A stretch of DNA of 64,000 nt from Abditibacteriota bacterium (GTDB lineage: Bacteria > Armatimonadota > UBA5829), in assembly GCA_017552965.1 (NCBI GenBank), contig JAFZNQ010000009.1:1-64000 (forward strand). Reading direction: 5' to 3'. Position 1 is the first letter of the stretch. The number at the start of each line of letters is the position of its first letter. The position numbers and the translations under genes were made by a program. Positions 16,736 through 25,912 of this stretch are shown piece after piece. The notes under the pieces were generated by a model, which searched no databases, was not told where the DNA came from, and saw nothing but the letters and a program-made list of their open reading frames with translations.

Positions 16736-18931
16736 GTGAACGACATATCTTTTGACAAGCTGAACGAGAGGCAATACGAGGCCGTCACTGACACCGAGGG
16801 CCCGGTGCTGGTGCTTGCGGGCGCCGGTTCCGGCAAGACCCGTGTCCTGACTACCCGTATCGCTTATATTGTCAGCAAGGAGAAAGCCAAGCCCTACAAC
16901 ATACTGGCTGTCACGTTCACCAAAAAGGCCGCAGGAGAGATCCTCGGCCGTCTTGTCACTTATCTGGGGGAAACTGCCGGACATATATGGGCCGGCACCT
17001 TTCATTCCATATGCGTGCGCATACTGAGGGAATACGGTCAATACGAAAATATCGACAGGCGCTTCTCCATATACGACGATTATGATCAGGCCAAGCTCAT
17101 CAAGGACATCGTGGAACGCCTGGGCTATGACCAAAAAAAATACGTGCCGAAATACGTGCTGCCCCGGATATCCAGAGCCAAGGAGCAGATGGTCCTGTCC
17201 GAGGATTATATATCCCGTCTGGGGGGCAAGGATGCGGCTCAGATCAGCAGGATCTACGGAGAATACACCAAAGCCCTGCGCAAAAACAACGCCTTTGATT
17301 TTGACGACCTGATATTTCAGGCTGTCAGGCTCCTGGAAAACCATCCGGAGGTCAGGGAGCATTATCAGAACAAATTCAGATACATCCACGTGGACGAGTA
17401 TCAGGACATCAACTATTCCCAATACAGGCTGGTGTCTCTGCTGGCCGGCAAGTGGAACAATCTGTTTTGCGTGGGGGACGACGACCAGTCCATATACGGC
17501 TGGCGGGGCGCCGACGTGAGCATCATCCTCCGCTTTGAGGAGGATCACCCCAATTGCAGGATATACAAGCTGGAGCAGAATTACAGATCCTCGGGCAACA
17601 TAGTCAAGGCAGCGGATGCGGTGATCCGGCGGCTCTCGGACAGGAATGACAAGCAGATCTGGACTGCCAATGAAGACGGGCAGCATCTTATGCTCATAGA
17701 GGCTTCCGACGGTGAAAACGAGGCGGTGCAGGTGTGCAACGCCATATGCGACAGCATGAGGCGCAACAACGCTTCCTACGGCGACTATGCCATCCTCTAC
17801 AGGGCCAATCACATGAGCAGGGCTCTGGAGCATCAGCTGCGAAAAAACGGCATGAGATACACCATTGTCGGCAGCACCCGTTTTTACGAGAGAGAAGAGA
17901 TAAAGGATATCCTGGCCTATCTGAAGGCCATCAACAATCCCTACGATGACGTCAGCCTGCTCAGGATCATCAACAAGCCTGCGCGCAGTATAGGCGACAA
18001 GACAGTTGACCAGCTGAGGAGCCTGGCAGAATCAAAGGGAGTGTCGGTGTATGAGAGCTTCAAATATCTGGCAGACTCGGACCTCTTCAGGGAGAGGCAA
18101 AAGACCACTATCACCCGGTTTGCTCTTCTCATAGACAAGTTTATCAGAGAAGCCTCATCCTGTCCCGTGAGCCAGCTGGTCCGGACCGTCTATGAAGAGT
18201 CAGGCATGAAGGCCGCTCTGGATCTGGAAGAGCCCGACGATGCCTACAGAAAGCCCGAGGCAGGCTCAAAAAAGGACAACATCCGTGAGTTCATCAGCTT
18301 TGCGGATGAATACACCAGAGATTATGAGGATCCGGATCTCACCGGCTTTCTGGAGCAGATCAGCCTGTCTGCAGACATCGATTCCTACGATGACGGCGCC
18401 GATGCCATATCTCTCATGACCGTGCACTCAGCCAAAGGGCTGGAATTCCCCTACGTGTATATCATAGGCCTCGAAGAGGGGATATTCCCCCATGAGCGCA
18501 GCCTCAACGATTCTTCCCAGCTCAGCGAAGAGAGGAGGCTCATGTATGTGGCAATGACCAGAGCCCAAAAGGAGCTCACTCTGTCCCGGGCCGAATTCCG
18601 CATCAACAACGGCGAAGCAAGGCGGCGGGACAAGTCTTCCTTTTTGGAGGATATCCCCGACCGGTTCTTTGGAATCGAAGGAGGCGGGACCGACCACAAA
18701 AAGCCATCCCTCTCGGAAGTGAAGGACAAGATCTCGGGCAGAGACCTGCCGGTAAAAAAACAAAAGAGCTTTCGGGCCGGCTGCAAGGTGATGCACCCAC
18801 GGTTCGGCAAAGGGCTCGTTATCAATTGTCAGGGTGAAGGCGAGCGTGAGGTAGCGACGGTGGTATTTGACGACAACAAGGTCGGCATCAAGAAAATACT
18901 TACCCATGCGGTCCACATGGACAAAATATAG
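16736..18931 (+). CDS. pcrA: ATP-dependent DNA helicase PcrA/UvrD
   Basis: A 731-residue superfamily 1A 3'-5' helicase for repair and clearing of replication blocks. All motifs are visible in order: Q-motif LNERQYEAV, Walker A AGAGSGKTRV, FTKKAAGE, AGTFHS, Walker B VDEYQDIN, motif III GDDDQSIYGWRGAD, LEQNYRSS, TVHSAKGLEFPYV and VAMTRAQKEL. The C-terminal segment KVMHPRFGKGLVI resembles the PcrA Tudor-like domain that contacts RNA polymerase. A GTG start at 16736 follows GAGGT by six bases. A 13-bp hairpin follows the stop. Confidence 0.95.
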   Translation: MNDISFDKLNERQYEAVTDTEGPVLVLAGAGSGKTRVLTTRIAYIVSKEKAKPYNILAVTFTKKAAGEILGRLVTYLGETAGHIWAGTFHSICVRILREYGQYENIDRRFSIYDDYDQAKLIKDIVERLGYDQKKYVPKYVLPRISRAKEQMVLSEDYISRLGGKDAAQISRIYGEYTKALRKNNAFDFDDLIFQAVRLLENHPEVREHYQNKFRYIHVDEYQDINYSQYRLVSLLAGKWNNLFCVGDDDQSIYGWRGADVSIILRFEEDHPNCRIYKLEQNYRSSGNIVKAADAVIRRLSDRNDKQIWTANEDGQHLMLIEASDGENEAVQVCNAICDSMRRNNASYGDYAILYRANHMSRALEHQLRKNGMRYTIVGSTRFYEREEIKDILAYLKAINNPYDDVSLLRIINKPARSIGDKTVDQLRSLAESKGVSVYESFKYLADSDLFRERQKTTITRFALLIDKFIREASSCPVSQLVRTVYEESGMKAALDLEEPDDAYRKPEAGSKKDNIREFISFADEYTRDYEDPDLTGFLEQISLSADIDSYDDGADAISLMTVHSAKGLEFPYVYIIGLEEGIFPHERSLNDSSQLSEERRLMYVAMTRAQKELTLSRAEFRINNGEARRRDKSSFLEDIPDRFFGIEGGGTDHKKPSLSEVKDKISGRDLPVKKQKSFRAGCKVMHPRFGKGLVINCQGEGEREVATVVFDDNKVGIKKILTHAVHMDKI

Positions 18932-18937
18932 ACAATA

Positions 18938-18969
18938 AGGCGGCTGTGATCATGTTATCACAGCCGCCT
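18938..18969. terminator. Bidirectional terminator hairpin
   Basis: A perfect 13-bp inverted repeat (18938-18950 with 18957-18969) between the convergent pcrA and fucosidase genes. It is followed by GCGGTTTATTT on the plus strand and TATTGTC on the minus strand. Confidence 0.85.
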
Positions 18970-18974
18970 GCGGT

Positions 18975-20255
18975 TTATTTGAGGAATATCTCCACTACGG
19001 GGATCTCAGTGTTGGGCTTCAGTATAGGTATCCTGAATACGCGCTTGTCCAGATGGGCGCCTCCGGCGGGCAGGGAGCCTATACCCACCTCAGATGCGTC
19101 GTGGAGGAACTGAGCGTATTCCACCTTCTTTTCATCCAGTCCTTCTATGGAGAAATAACCCATGAAGGGATAATTCACCAGGTGGACGTAGAGTCTGTTT
19201 TTCTCCGGGTTGTAGGTGGTCAGAGCCCCGTCGGACACCTTGATGTCAAAGGGAGTCTGAGTACATCCGTATATGGAGCGGCTGTTGGAGTGCATCCATT
19301 TGCCTATGCCCTGCAGCCTCTCCACAGCTCTGTAATCAAATTCGCCGCGGCCGGTGGGTCCTACGTTCAGCAGCAGGTTGCCGCCCTTGCCCACGGTGTC
19401 GATGAGCATGGAGATCAGCTGTCTCACTGACTTCCAGCTGCTTTCGTCTCTGTGGTATCCCCAGGAGCCGGAGAAGGTCTGGCAGGCTTCCCACACCACC
19501 TTTTGGCCGTCCACCGTGATCCACTCAAAGGGCTGATACTGCTCGGGGGTGACGATGTCTCCGGAGCCGGGCAGATCCAGTCTGTCATCCAGGATCACCT
19601 CGGGCATCAGCTCCCGGATCATCTCAAGGAGCTTTTCGCTTTGCCAGTCGTCGCGTCCCTTGCCTATAAATCCGTCATGGGAGGGATAGCTGAAATCGAA
19701 CCACATGATGTCTATCTTGCCAAAGCGGGTGAGCAGCTCTCTGACCTGTCCGTGGAGGTATTCCCTGTATCTGGACATATCCCTGTTTTCATTGAGCTTT
19801 GCTCTGTCGGGATGGTCTCTCAGGGCGTGCACGTCATCGATGATATAATCGGAATGGTGCCAGTCTATGAGGGAATGATAAAAGCCCGTCTTCAGGCCCC
19901 GGCCCTTGTAGGCGTCCACCATCATCTTAAGTATATCCTTGCCGTAGGGAGTGTTGGTACACTTATAATCCGTCAGATCGCTGTCCCAGAGGCAAAAGCC
20001 CTCGTGATGCTTGGTGGTGATGACAAAATACCTCATGCCTGCATTCCAGGCCAGGTCTGCCCACAGCTCGGGGTCGTAGAGATCGGGATCGAAATGCTTG
20101 AAGTACTTTTCGTACTGCTCGTTGGTCATCTTTTCGATCTGCTTGACCCATTCGTGTCTTGCGGGCAGGGCGTAGAGTCCCCAATGGATAAACATGCCGA
20201 AGCGGTCATGAGTAAACCATTTTGTATTGCCCTTGGTAGGCTTTACGTCGTACAT
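18975..20255 (-). CDS. Alpha-L-fucosidase, GH29
   Basis: A 426-residue GH29 enzyme that removes terminal alpha-L-fucose by a retaining mechanism. Family landmarks: FGMFIHWGLYALPARHEW near residue 19, the TTKHHEGFCLWDS motif with the paired histidines, IDIMWFDFSYP containing the expected nucleophile Asp, and NLLLNVGPTGRGEFD. There is no signal peptide, so it should act in the cytoplasm on imported oligosaccharides. It is last in a three-gene minus-strand operon after two secreted beta-helix proteins. An AAGGAGC ribosome site overlaps the stop of the gene upstream. Confidence 0.94.
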   Translation of the reverse strand: MYDVKPTKGNTKWFTHDRFGMFIHWGLYALPARHEWVKQIEKMTNEQYEKYFKHFDPDLYDPELWADLAWNAGMRYFVITTKHHEGFCLWDSDLTDYKCTNTPYGKDILKMMVDAYKGRGLKTGFYHSLIDWHHSDYIIDDVHALRDHPDRAKLNENRDMSRYREYLHGQVRELLTRFGKIDIMWFDFSYPSHDGFIGKGRDDWQSEKLLEMIRELMPEVILDDRLDLPGSGDIVTPEQYQPFEWITVDGQKVVWEACQTFSGSWGYHRDESSWKSVRQLISMLIDTVGKGGNLLLNVGPTGRGEFDYRAVERLQGIGKWMHSNSRSIYGCTQTPFDIKVSDGALTTYNPEKNRLYVHLVNYPFMGYFSIEGLDEKKVEYAQFLHDASEVGIGSLPAGGAHLDKRVFRIPILKPNTEIPVVEIFLK

Positions 20256-20265
20256 AATGTGCTCC

Positions 20266-21678
20266 TTATTCTGTTTTGATGATATTGCTCGTAAAGAGAT
20301 GCTTGACTTTTTGCTGTGACCCGGGATAAAAGGTCTTGTTTTGGCCTATGACTGTCAGTCCGTCTATGAACATATTTTCCACAGAGGCGTTGTCGTTCAT
20401 TCTGAACAGGGCGTTGCCGGGCATGGAGCCTGCCACCTGGAAATTGCGTATCACCAGATGGTCAATGGTGTCCGCGATATCAAAATAGGTGTGGGTCTTC
20501 CTGTCGTCATATACGTACAGGTCTTCTATGGTCAGCATTTTGATGTGGGTGGGATTGTTGGCGTCAGACGGCAGAGACCTCATGTAGTGTCCGCCTGTGG
20601 TCACTATATAGTGAGGCTCGTCTCCGTGATAGTGGATGTTGCGGAGGACCAGATCGTCTATGTTGCCTCCCAGCTTGAAGAGAAAAGGCTTCATATAGTC
20701 GTATTCGATGGAGGTGCAGTGCAGATCCACCGTGTCTATGACGATGTTCCTGTAATTGCCGCCGGTGCCCTCGAACCAGGGATTGATGATGAAGCCGAAG
20801 CCCTTGAAGGTGCCGGTCACGTTTTTGATGAGCACTCTGTCCAGCTCTCCTTTACCCTGACACAGCAATCTGATGCCCTGATCGGCGTTGTTCAGATGTA
20901 CTCCGTCTATCATGACGTCGGTGATGGAGGACACTCCGTCTCTTTCGTCAGGAGCTATGGCTATGAAGTCGTCGCCGGAGGTGCCGGTCATATTGGTGAT
21001 ATTCAAAAAGCGGCCCGGTCCGAAGAAATGAAAGCCATCCTGATTGTTGGCGTGCATGTAGTCGTCGAGAATGATGTTGATGTTCTCCACGTTGACGAAT
21101 TCATAGTTGGCAATGAGGGCGGTAAAGGTGCGCTGATTCCTGATGGTCATATCCTTCATCAGCAGGTTTTCCACACCGTAGAGCTCGAAGGCCATGACCC
21201 ATTTTGAGGGGATATAGTCCGAGTCGTTCTGCTTGTATATGCTCAGCTCGTCTTCGGGGCAGGGCACGTCGTGCTTTTGCCCCTTGGCGTTGTGATTCCA
21301 GGTGCCGCCTATGAGGCTGATGTTTTTGTCTCTCGCTTCCGGGCTCGAATTGAAGGATGCGTGCTTGTTGCGGATGATGGCGCAGTTGCTGTCGTCCTTC
21401 AAAAAGAAGCCGCAGGCCGGGTTCACGCACTCGATGGTGGTATTGGGCCATACGGTCAGGCCGGTGACCAGAGCGGCTCCGTCCATGACCAGCTTCAGGG
21501 GAGCGCCGTCGGAGGCCATATCCAGCAGAGCCTGCAGGGCAGCGGTGTCATCCGTGCCTCCGCCCTTCACCACGTCCGAATCGAGACGGGCGTATTTGCT
21601 GGCATAATATACGCTGTTCCTGGCGCAAAGGGGCAGTGACAGGATGAAGAGTATCAGTATGGCAATGCACAGTCTCAT
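20266..21678 (-). CDS. Secreted right-handed beta-helix protein, GH28/pectate-lyase-like (copy 2)
   Basis: A 470-residue protein with a signal peptide (core residues 3-17, cleavage near LCA) and long ladders of Val/Ile/Asn-rich turns typical of right-handed beta helices (VENINIILDD, VMIDGVHLNN, VLIKNVTGT). The N-terminal VKGGGTDDTAALQALLD is the pectate-lyase-3/GH28 entry motif. NQDG and SGDDFIAIAP resemble the GH28 catalytic NxD and DD segments, but the GHG motif is not seen. It could be a glycosidase, lyase or epimerase. Its ATG abuts the TAA of its close paralogue upstream. Confidence 0.75.
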   Translation of the reverse strand: MRLCIAILILFILSLPLCARNSVYYASKYARLDSDVVKGGGTDDTAALQALLDMASDGAPLKLVMDGAALVTGLTVWPNTTIECVNPACGFFLKDDSNCAIIRNKHASFNSSPEARDKNISLIGGTWNHNAKGQKHDVPCPEDELSIYKQNDSDYIPSKWVMAFELYGVENLLMKDMTIRNQRTFTALIANYEFVNVENINIILDDYMHANNQDGFHFFGPGRFLNITNMTGTSGDDFIAIAPDERDGVSSITDVMIDGVHLNNADQGIRLLCQGKGELDRVLIKNVTGTFKGFGFIINPWFEGTGGNYRNIVIDTVDLHCTSIEYDYMKPFLFKLGGNIDDLVLRNIHYHGDEPHYIVTTGGHYMRSLPSDANNPTHIKMLTIEDLYVYDDRKTHTYFDIADTIDHLVIRNFQVAGSMPGNALFRMNDNASVENMFIDGLTVIGQNKTFYPGSQQKVKHLFTSNIIKTE

Positions 21679-23094
21679 TTATTTGTCCTCGATATTGATA
21701 TTGTTTTCCACCAGCTTTTTGACGTTGCCCCTGATATTGGGACCGTATATGTCGGTGAGACCCCGGGAGTAAAAGCCGTTGATGATGAGGCGCTCTATGT
21801 CGGCTCCCTTTTCAGCAGTGATAAAGCTGCCTCCGGAGACCTCTTTGTTGACCACTATATTTTTCAGCAGCAGATTTCGGACGGGGACCGGGTCTCCCAT
21901 AAAGGCGATATAGTCCTGCACGTTGGGGTCATCCTGGATATACACGTTTTCCATGGTGAGATTGTTGATCCGGGTAGCCGAGGGACCCACGAATCCCGAT
22001 CTGACCTCCAGCAGGTGGTGGGGATTGTCGCCCTTGTAGTGTATGTTTTTCAGGATCATGCTCTCTATATTGCCACCCAGGCTGAACAGGAACCTGGACC
22101 CGGGATAGCGGTCTTTGGTGCATTCGAGAGCCACGGTGTCTATGACTATATCCCTGTAGCACCCGCCCTTTTTGGACTCGAACCAGGGGTTGATATAGAA
22201 GCCAAAGCTCCTGTAGGTTCCGGTGACGTTCTTGATCAGGACCCGTTCGAGAGTGCCTTCCTCTCTGCACAGCAGCCGTATCCCCTGATCCGAATCGTTC
22301 AGGTGGACGCCGTCTATCATGACGTCTGTGATGGAGGAGACCCGGTCCCTCTCATCGGGAGCCACGGCGATAAAATCGTCTCCCGCGGTGCCGGATATAT
22401 TGCGTATATTCAAAAACTGTCCGGGCCCGAAGAAATGAAAGCCGTCCTGATTGTTGCCGAATATGTAGTCATTGAGGACTATGTTGACGTTTTCCACGTT
22501 GACGAATTTGAAATTCGCTATGAGAGCGGTGAAGGTGCGCTGATTCATGATGGTCATATCCTTCATCAGCAGATTTTCCACTCCGTAGAGCTCGAAGGCC
22601 ATGACCCATTTGGTGGGCATATAATCCTCATCTCTGACCTTGTATATGCCTACTTCGTCTTCGGGGCAGGGCACGTCATGCTTTTGCCCTTTGGCATTGT
22701 GGTTCCAGGTGCCGCCTATGAGGCTGATGTTTTTGTCTCTCGCCTCAGGGTCGGCGTAGAAGTCGGCGTGCCTGTTGCGGATGATGGCGCAGTTGCAGCC
22801 GTCCTTCAAAAAGAAGCCGCAGCTCTGATTCACGCACTCTATGGTGGTGTTGGGCCATACGGTCAGACCTGTAATGAGCGCCGCTCCGTCCATGATGAGC
22901 TTGACGGGGGTGCCGTCGGAGGCCTTGTCCAGCAGGGCCTGCAAAGCAGCGGTGTCATCCGTGCCTCCGCCCTTGACCACGTCCGAATCGAGCCTGGCGT
23001 AGTCGCTGGCTGTAAATATCCTGGCAGGTCCGGCAAAGGCGGCTGCGGAAAGCAGCAAAAGGGTCAGGGTCAGCATCAATAACATAGCTTTCAA
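21679..23094 (-). CDS. Secreted right-handed beta-helix protein, GH28/pectate-lyase-like (copy 1)
   Basis: A 471-residue paralogue of the next gene, co-linear with it along the whole length and nearly identical in long blocks (ARLDSDVVKGGGTDDTAALQ, LIGGTWNHNAKGQKHDVPCP). The signal peptide spans roughly residues 1-21 (cleavage near AFA). The NQDG and AGDDFIAVAPDERD motifs are retained as in copy 2. The C-terminal third differs most, which suggests a change in binding or specificity after duplication. The start appears to be TTG at 23094, six bases after GAGG; an ATG three codons later lacks good spacing. It is first in the operon. Confidence 0.75.
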   Translation of the reverse strand: MKAMLLMLTLTLLLLSAAAFAGPARIFTASDYARLDSDVVKGGGTDDTAALQALLDKASDGTPVKLIMDGAALITGLTVWPNTTIECVNQSCGFFLKDGCNCAIIRNRHADFYADPEARDKNISLIGGTWNHNAKGQKHDVPCPEDEVGIYKVRDEDYMPTKWVMAFELYGVENLLMKDMTIMNQRTFTALIANFKFVNVENVNIVLNDYIFGNNQDGFHFFGPGQFLNIRNISGTAGDDFIAVAPDERDRVSSITDVMIDGVHLNDSDQGIRLLCREEGTLERVLIKNVTGTYRSFGFYINPWFESKKGGCYRDIVIDTVALECTKDRYPGSRFLFSLGGNIESMILKNIHYKGDNPHHLLEVRSGFVGPSATRINNLTMENVYIQDDPNVQDYIAFMGDPVPVRNLLLKNIVVNKEVSGGSFITAEKGADIERLIINGFYSRGLTDIYGPNIRGNVKKLVENNINIEDK

Positions 23095-23156
23095 TTCTCA
23101 CCTCGGTTTACAGAATGAATGCCGGCAGGGCGCCGGCCGATAGTTAGCTCTATTTC

Positions 23157-23165
23157 ATTATAGCA
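23157..23165 (-). promoter_or_regulatory. Extended -10 promoter of the beta-helix/fucosidase operon
   Basis: On the minus strand TGC precedes a perfect TATAAT (23157-23162), about 60 bases upstream of the first gene's TTG start. No clear -35 box. Confidence 0.72.
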
Positions 23166-23286
23166 TACAGAGCCCCCGTCGTCGCCATATACGGGCAGAA
23201 ATAATGTATTTCCCGCGATAATTTACTCTTTGTCAGGTATCCCGGCAGGCTTTGCCCCTCTGCGGGTAGATTCTTTTGGCCGGGTC

Positions 23287-23295
23287 TGTTATAAT
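23287..23295 (+). promoter_or_regulatory. Extended -10 promoter of the GH38 gene
   Basis: TGT followed by perfect TATAAT (23290-23295), 56 bases before the GH38 ATG. Confidence 0.75.
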
Positions 23296-23351
23296 GTGTA
23301 TAGACAAGGCCCCGGAGGCCGGTCATATTTTGGATCACGCAAGGAACCGAC

Positions 23352-25817
23352 ATGAAGAAAAAGGTATATCTTATCGCCAACGCCCACATAGATCCCGTAT
23401 GGCAATGGGAATGGGAGGAGGGAGTGGCTGCCACCATTTCCACCTTCAGGACCGCTGCCGATCTGTGCGACGAATTTGACAACTTTATTTTTTGCCACAA
23501 CGAAGCAGTATTGTATAAATGGGTAGAGGAATATGAGCCCCATTTGTTCCGCAGGATACAGGATCTGGTCAAACAGGGCCGATGGAAGATCATCGGCGGC
23601 TGGTATCTGCAGCCGGACTGCAACATGCCCTGCGGGGAGTCATTTGTGCGTCAGATACTGCTGGGACGCAGATATTTTGACGACAAATTCGGAGCCCGTC
23701 CCACCACAGCTCTCAATTTCGATCCCTTCGGGCACACCAGAGGTCTGGTCCAGATACTGAAAAAGAGCGGTTACGACAGCTACGTATGCACCCGTCCCTC
23801 TTCATCCCAGCTGGGCAAAAAGGATTCGGAGGCGGATTTTGACTGGATCGGCTTTGACGGCTCCCGGATCAGAGTGAGAAAGGCGACAAGCTATGGCTCG
23901 GGTCTCGGCCACGCCGTTGACAAGATCAGGGCTGAAGTTTCTCTCTATGAGGCAGACGACCATATAGTAGTTCTCTGGGGGGTAGGGGACCATGGCGGAG
24001 GCCCGTCCAGACAGGACATCAGGGCCATTAACGAGTTCATCGCTGCCGGTGAGTGCGACGCCCGGCACTCCTGGTTCGAGGAATTCTTTGAGGCTACCGG
24101 AGACCTGCAGGTCCCCGAGTGGAGCAGGGATATGAATCAGTTTGCCGTAGGCTGCTATACCAGTATCATCAGGATCAAGCAAAAGCACAGAGAGCTGGAA
24201 AATCAGCTGTATTCCACCGAAAAGATGCTCAGCGCAGCCTATGCCGCCGGACTTATGGATTATCCCGCTGCCGACCTGCTGCAGGTGCAGGAGGATCTGT
24301 GTTTTCTGGAATTCCACGACTCGCTGCCCGGGTCGTCCATACAGGCGGTGGAGGAAATGTGCCTCAGACTGGCCGATCACGCACTGGAGATCCTGTCCCG
24401 TCTGAAGGCCAGGGCCTTCTTCGTCCTTTCCGCAGGGGAGAAAAAAGCTGCCGACGGCGATATTCCCGTACTGGTCTACAATCCCCATCCCGTCAAGCTC
24501 AACTGTCAGATCACCTGCGAGATGATGCTGGCAGACCAGAACTGGACTGACGGGGAGTTCACAGCTATCCACGTGTACAAGGACGGACGGCCCGTGCCCT
24601 GTCAGAATATCAGGGAAGCGGGCAACATCAATCTGGACTGGCGGAAGAACGTGGCCTTTGAGGCGGAGCTGGAGCCTTTTTCCGTCACCCGATATGACTG
24701 CAAGCCCGTGCTGGAGCCCAAAAAGGAAGTCGTGCCTGTGTATGACAACGGTATGATAGTCTTTGACAACGGCGCCCTGCACGCGGAGATAAACACCCGC
24801 ACCGGACTGATGGATTCCTACAGGATAAACGGCAGGGAATACCTGCGGCGCAACGCCTTTGAGCCCCTGGTCATGGACGACAACGACGATCCCTGGGGCA
24901 TGACCGTGGAGTCTTTCAGAGACCTCATAGGCAGATTTACCCTTATGAGCGACAACAGGTCCACCCTGTTTTCGGGCGTCCGGAAAGGCGTCCTGCCTGC
25001 TGTCAGGACCGTGGAGGACGGGGACGTGCGGACTGTGGTGGAGGCTTGCCTGGAATACGGCGACTCGGCTATATGCATGACCTATTATCTGCCCAAAAAG
25101 GGCACCCAGACAGAGGTGCATCTGCGGGTCTATTGGAATGAGAAGAACAAGTGTCTGAAGCTCAGTATCCCCACCTTGGATACCGACAGATACGTGGGTC
25201 AGACTGCCTTCGGAAAATACGACCTGAAAAAAGACGGACGCGAAACGGTGGCTCAGAGATGGACGGCAGCCCTGTCTTCCCGGGGCGACGCTGTCACTCT
25301 CATCAACGACAGCACCTACGGCTCTGATTATACGGACGAGGACGGCATCAGGATCACTCTGCTGCGCTCTGCCAGCTATACCGGGCATCCCATAAAGGAC
25401 AGGCCTATCTCTCCTCAGGACCGCTTTACCCACAAGATCGATCAGGGAGAGCGGAATTTCCGCTTCTGGCTCAACGCCGGCGATGCATCCGAGCGCATGG
25501 AGCTGATAGACAGAGAAGCCGCCTTTGTGTCCGAAAAGCCCTTTGCTTTGTCCTTCTTCCCTTCGGGCGAAGGGGAAAAGCCTGCCGGATTCATGACTCT
25601 GTCCGACAGTCCCGTGGTGCTCTCCTGCGCCAAAAAGGCCGACAAAGGGGAGGGGATCGTGGTCAGGCTCTGTAATCCCTGTGAAAACCCGGTCTCCTGC
25701 CGGCTCACCATGGAGTGCTTCGGTCTCGGCGAGACTCTCAAATTCGAGCCTTTTGAGGTCAGGACCTTTGTAGCTGAAAAAGGCTCACTGAGAGAGACAA
25801 ACATGATAGAAGAATAG
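23352..25817 (+). CDS. Alpha-mannosidase, GH38
   Basis: An 821-residue retaining, zinc-dependent alpha-mannosidase. The first ligand motif is ANAHIDPVWQWEWEEG at residues 9-24, the nucleophile Asp lies in NFDPFGHTRG, and later conserved blocks are WGVGDHGGGPSR and EFHDSLPGSS. The C-terminal half is beta-rich, as in the family. There is no signal peptide, so it acts inside the cell. AAGGA precedes the ATG. It is a single-gene unit with its own promoter and a strong terminator, divergent from the fucosidase operon. Together they suggest use of fucose- and mannose-containing host or plant glycans. Confidence 0.93.
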   Translation: MKKKVYLIANAHIDPVWQWEWEEGVAATISTFRTAADLCDEFDNFIFCHNEAVLYKWVEEYEPHLFRRIQDLVKQGRWKIIGGWYLQPDCNMPCGESFVRQILLGRRYFDDKFGARPTTALNFDPFGHTRGLVQILKKSGYDSYVCTRPSSSQLGKKDSEADFDWIGFDGSRIRVRKATSYGSGLGHAVDKIRAEVSLYEADDHIVVLWGVGDHGGGPSRQDIRAINEFIAAGECDARHSWFEEFFEATGDLQVPEWSRDMNQFAVGCYTSIIRIKQKHRELENQLYSTEKMLSAAYAAGLMDYPAADLLQVQEDLCFLEFHDSLPGSSIQAVEEMCLRLADHALEILSRLKARAFFVLSAGEKKAADGDIPVLVYNPHPVKLNCQITCEMMLADQNWTDGEFTAIHVYKDGRPVPCQNIREAGNINLDWRKNVAFEAELEPFSVTRYDCKPVLEPKKEVVPVYDNGMIVFDNGALHAEINTRTGLMDSYRINGREYLRRNAFEPLVMDDNDDPWGMTVESFRDLIGRFTLMSDNRSTLFSGVRKGVLPAVRTVEDGDVRTVVEACLEYGDSAICMTYYLPKKGTQTEVHLRVYWNEKNKCLKLSIPTLDTDRYVGQTAFGKYDLKKDGRETVAQRWTAALSSRGDAVTLINDSTYGSDYTDEDGIRITLLRSASYTGHPIKDRPISPQDRFTHKIDQGERNFRFWLNAGDASERMELIDREAAFVSEKPFALSFFPSGEGEKPAGFMTLSDSPVVLSCAKKADKGEGIVVRLCNPCENPVSCRLTMECFGLGETLKFEPFEVRTFVAEKGSLRETNMIEE

Positions 25818-25823
25818 ATACGT

Positions 25824-25853
25824 GAGGGCGAAGGCTTTTTCGCCCTCTTTTTT
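25824..25853 (+). terminator. Rho-independent terminator after GH38
   Basis: Perfect 9-bp stem (25824-25832 with 25839-25847) followed by six T, seven bases after the GH38 stop. Confidence 0.93.
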
Positions 25854-25854
25854 A

Positions 25855-25883
25855 TTGCGCGGCGCTTCGTGAAATGGTATAAT
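25855..25883 (+). promoter_or_regulatory. Promoter of the tamB-like gene
   Basis: TTGCGC (25855-25860), 17-base spacer, TGGTATAAT extended -10 (TATAAT 25878-25883). The -35 begins two bases after the preceding terminator. Confidence 0.82.
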
Positions 25884-25912
25884 AAATATATAAGCTGCCA
25901 AAGAAGTCTGCG

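Larger units (their letters stand above)
23095..23351. other. Intergenic region between divergent glycan operons
   Basis: A 257-base non-coding stretch that carries a minus-strand promoter near 23157-23165 and a plus-strand promoter near 23287-23295. No further gene, repeat or clear operator palindrome was recognised. It is the natural place for a shared regulator of the two operons to bind. Confidence 0.6.

Noticed and set aside
20266-23094. Assembly artefact as the cause of the tandem beta-helix copies
   Set aside because: The copies differ throughout at many codons and strongly at the C-terminal third, so they are real paralogues.
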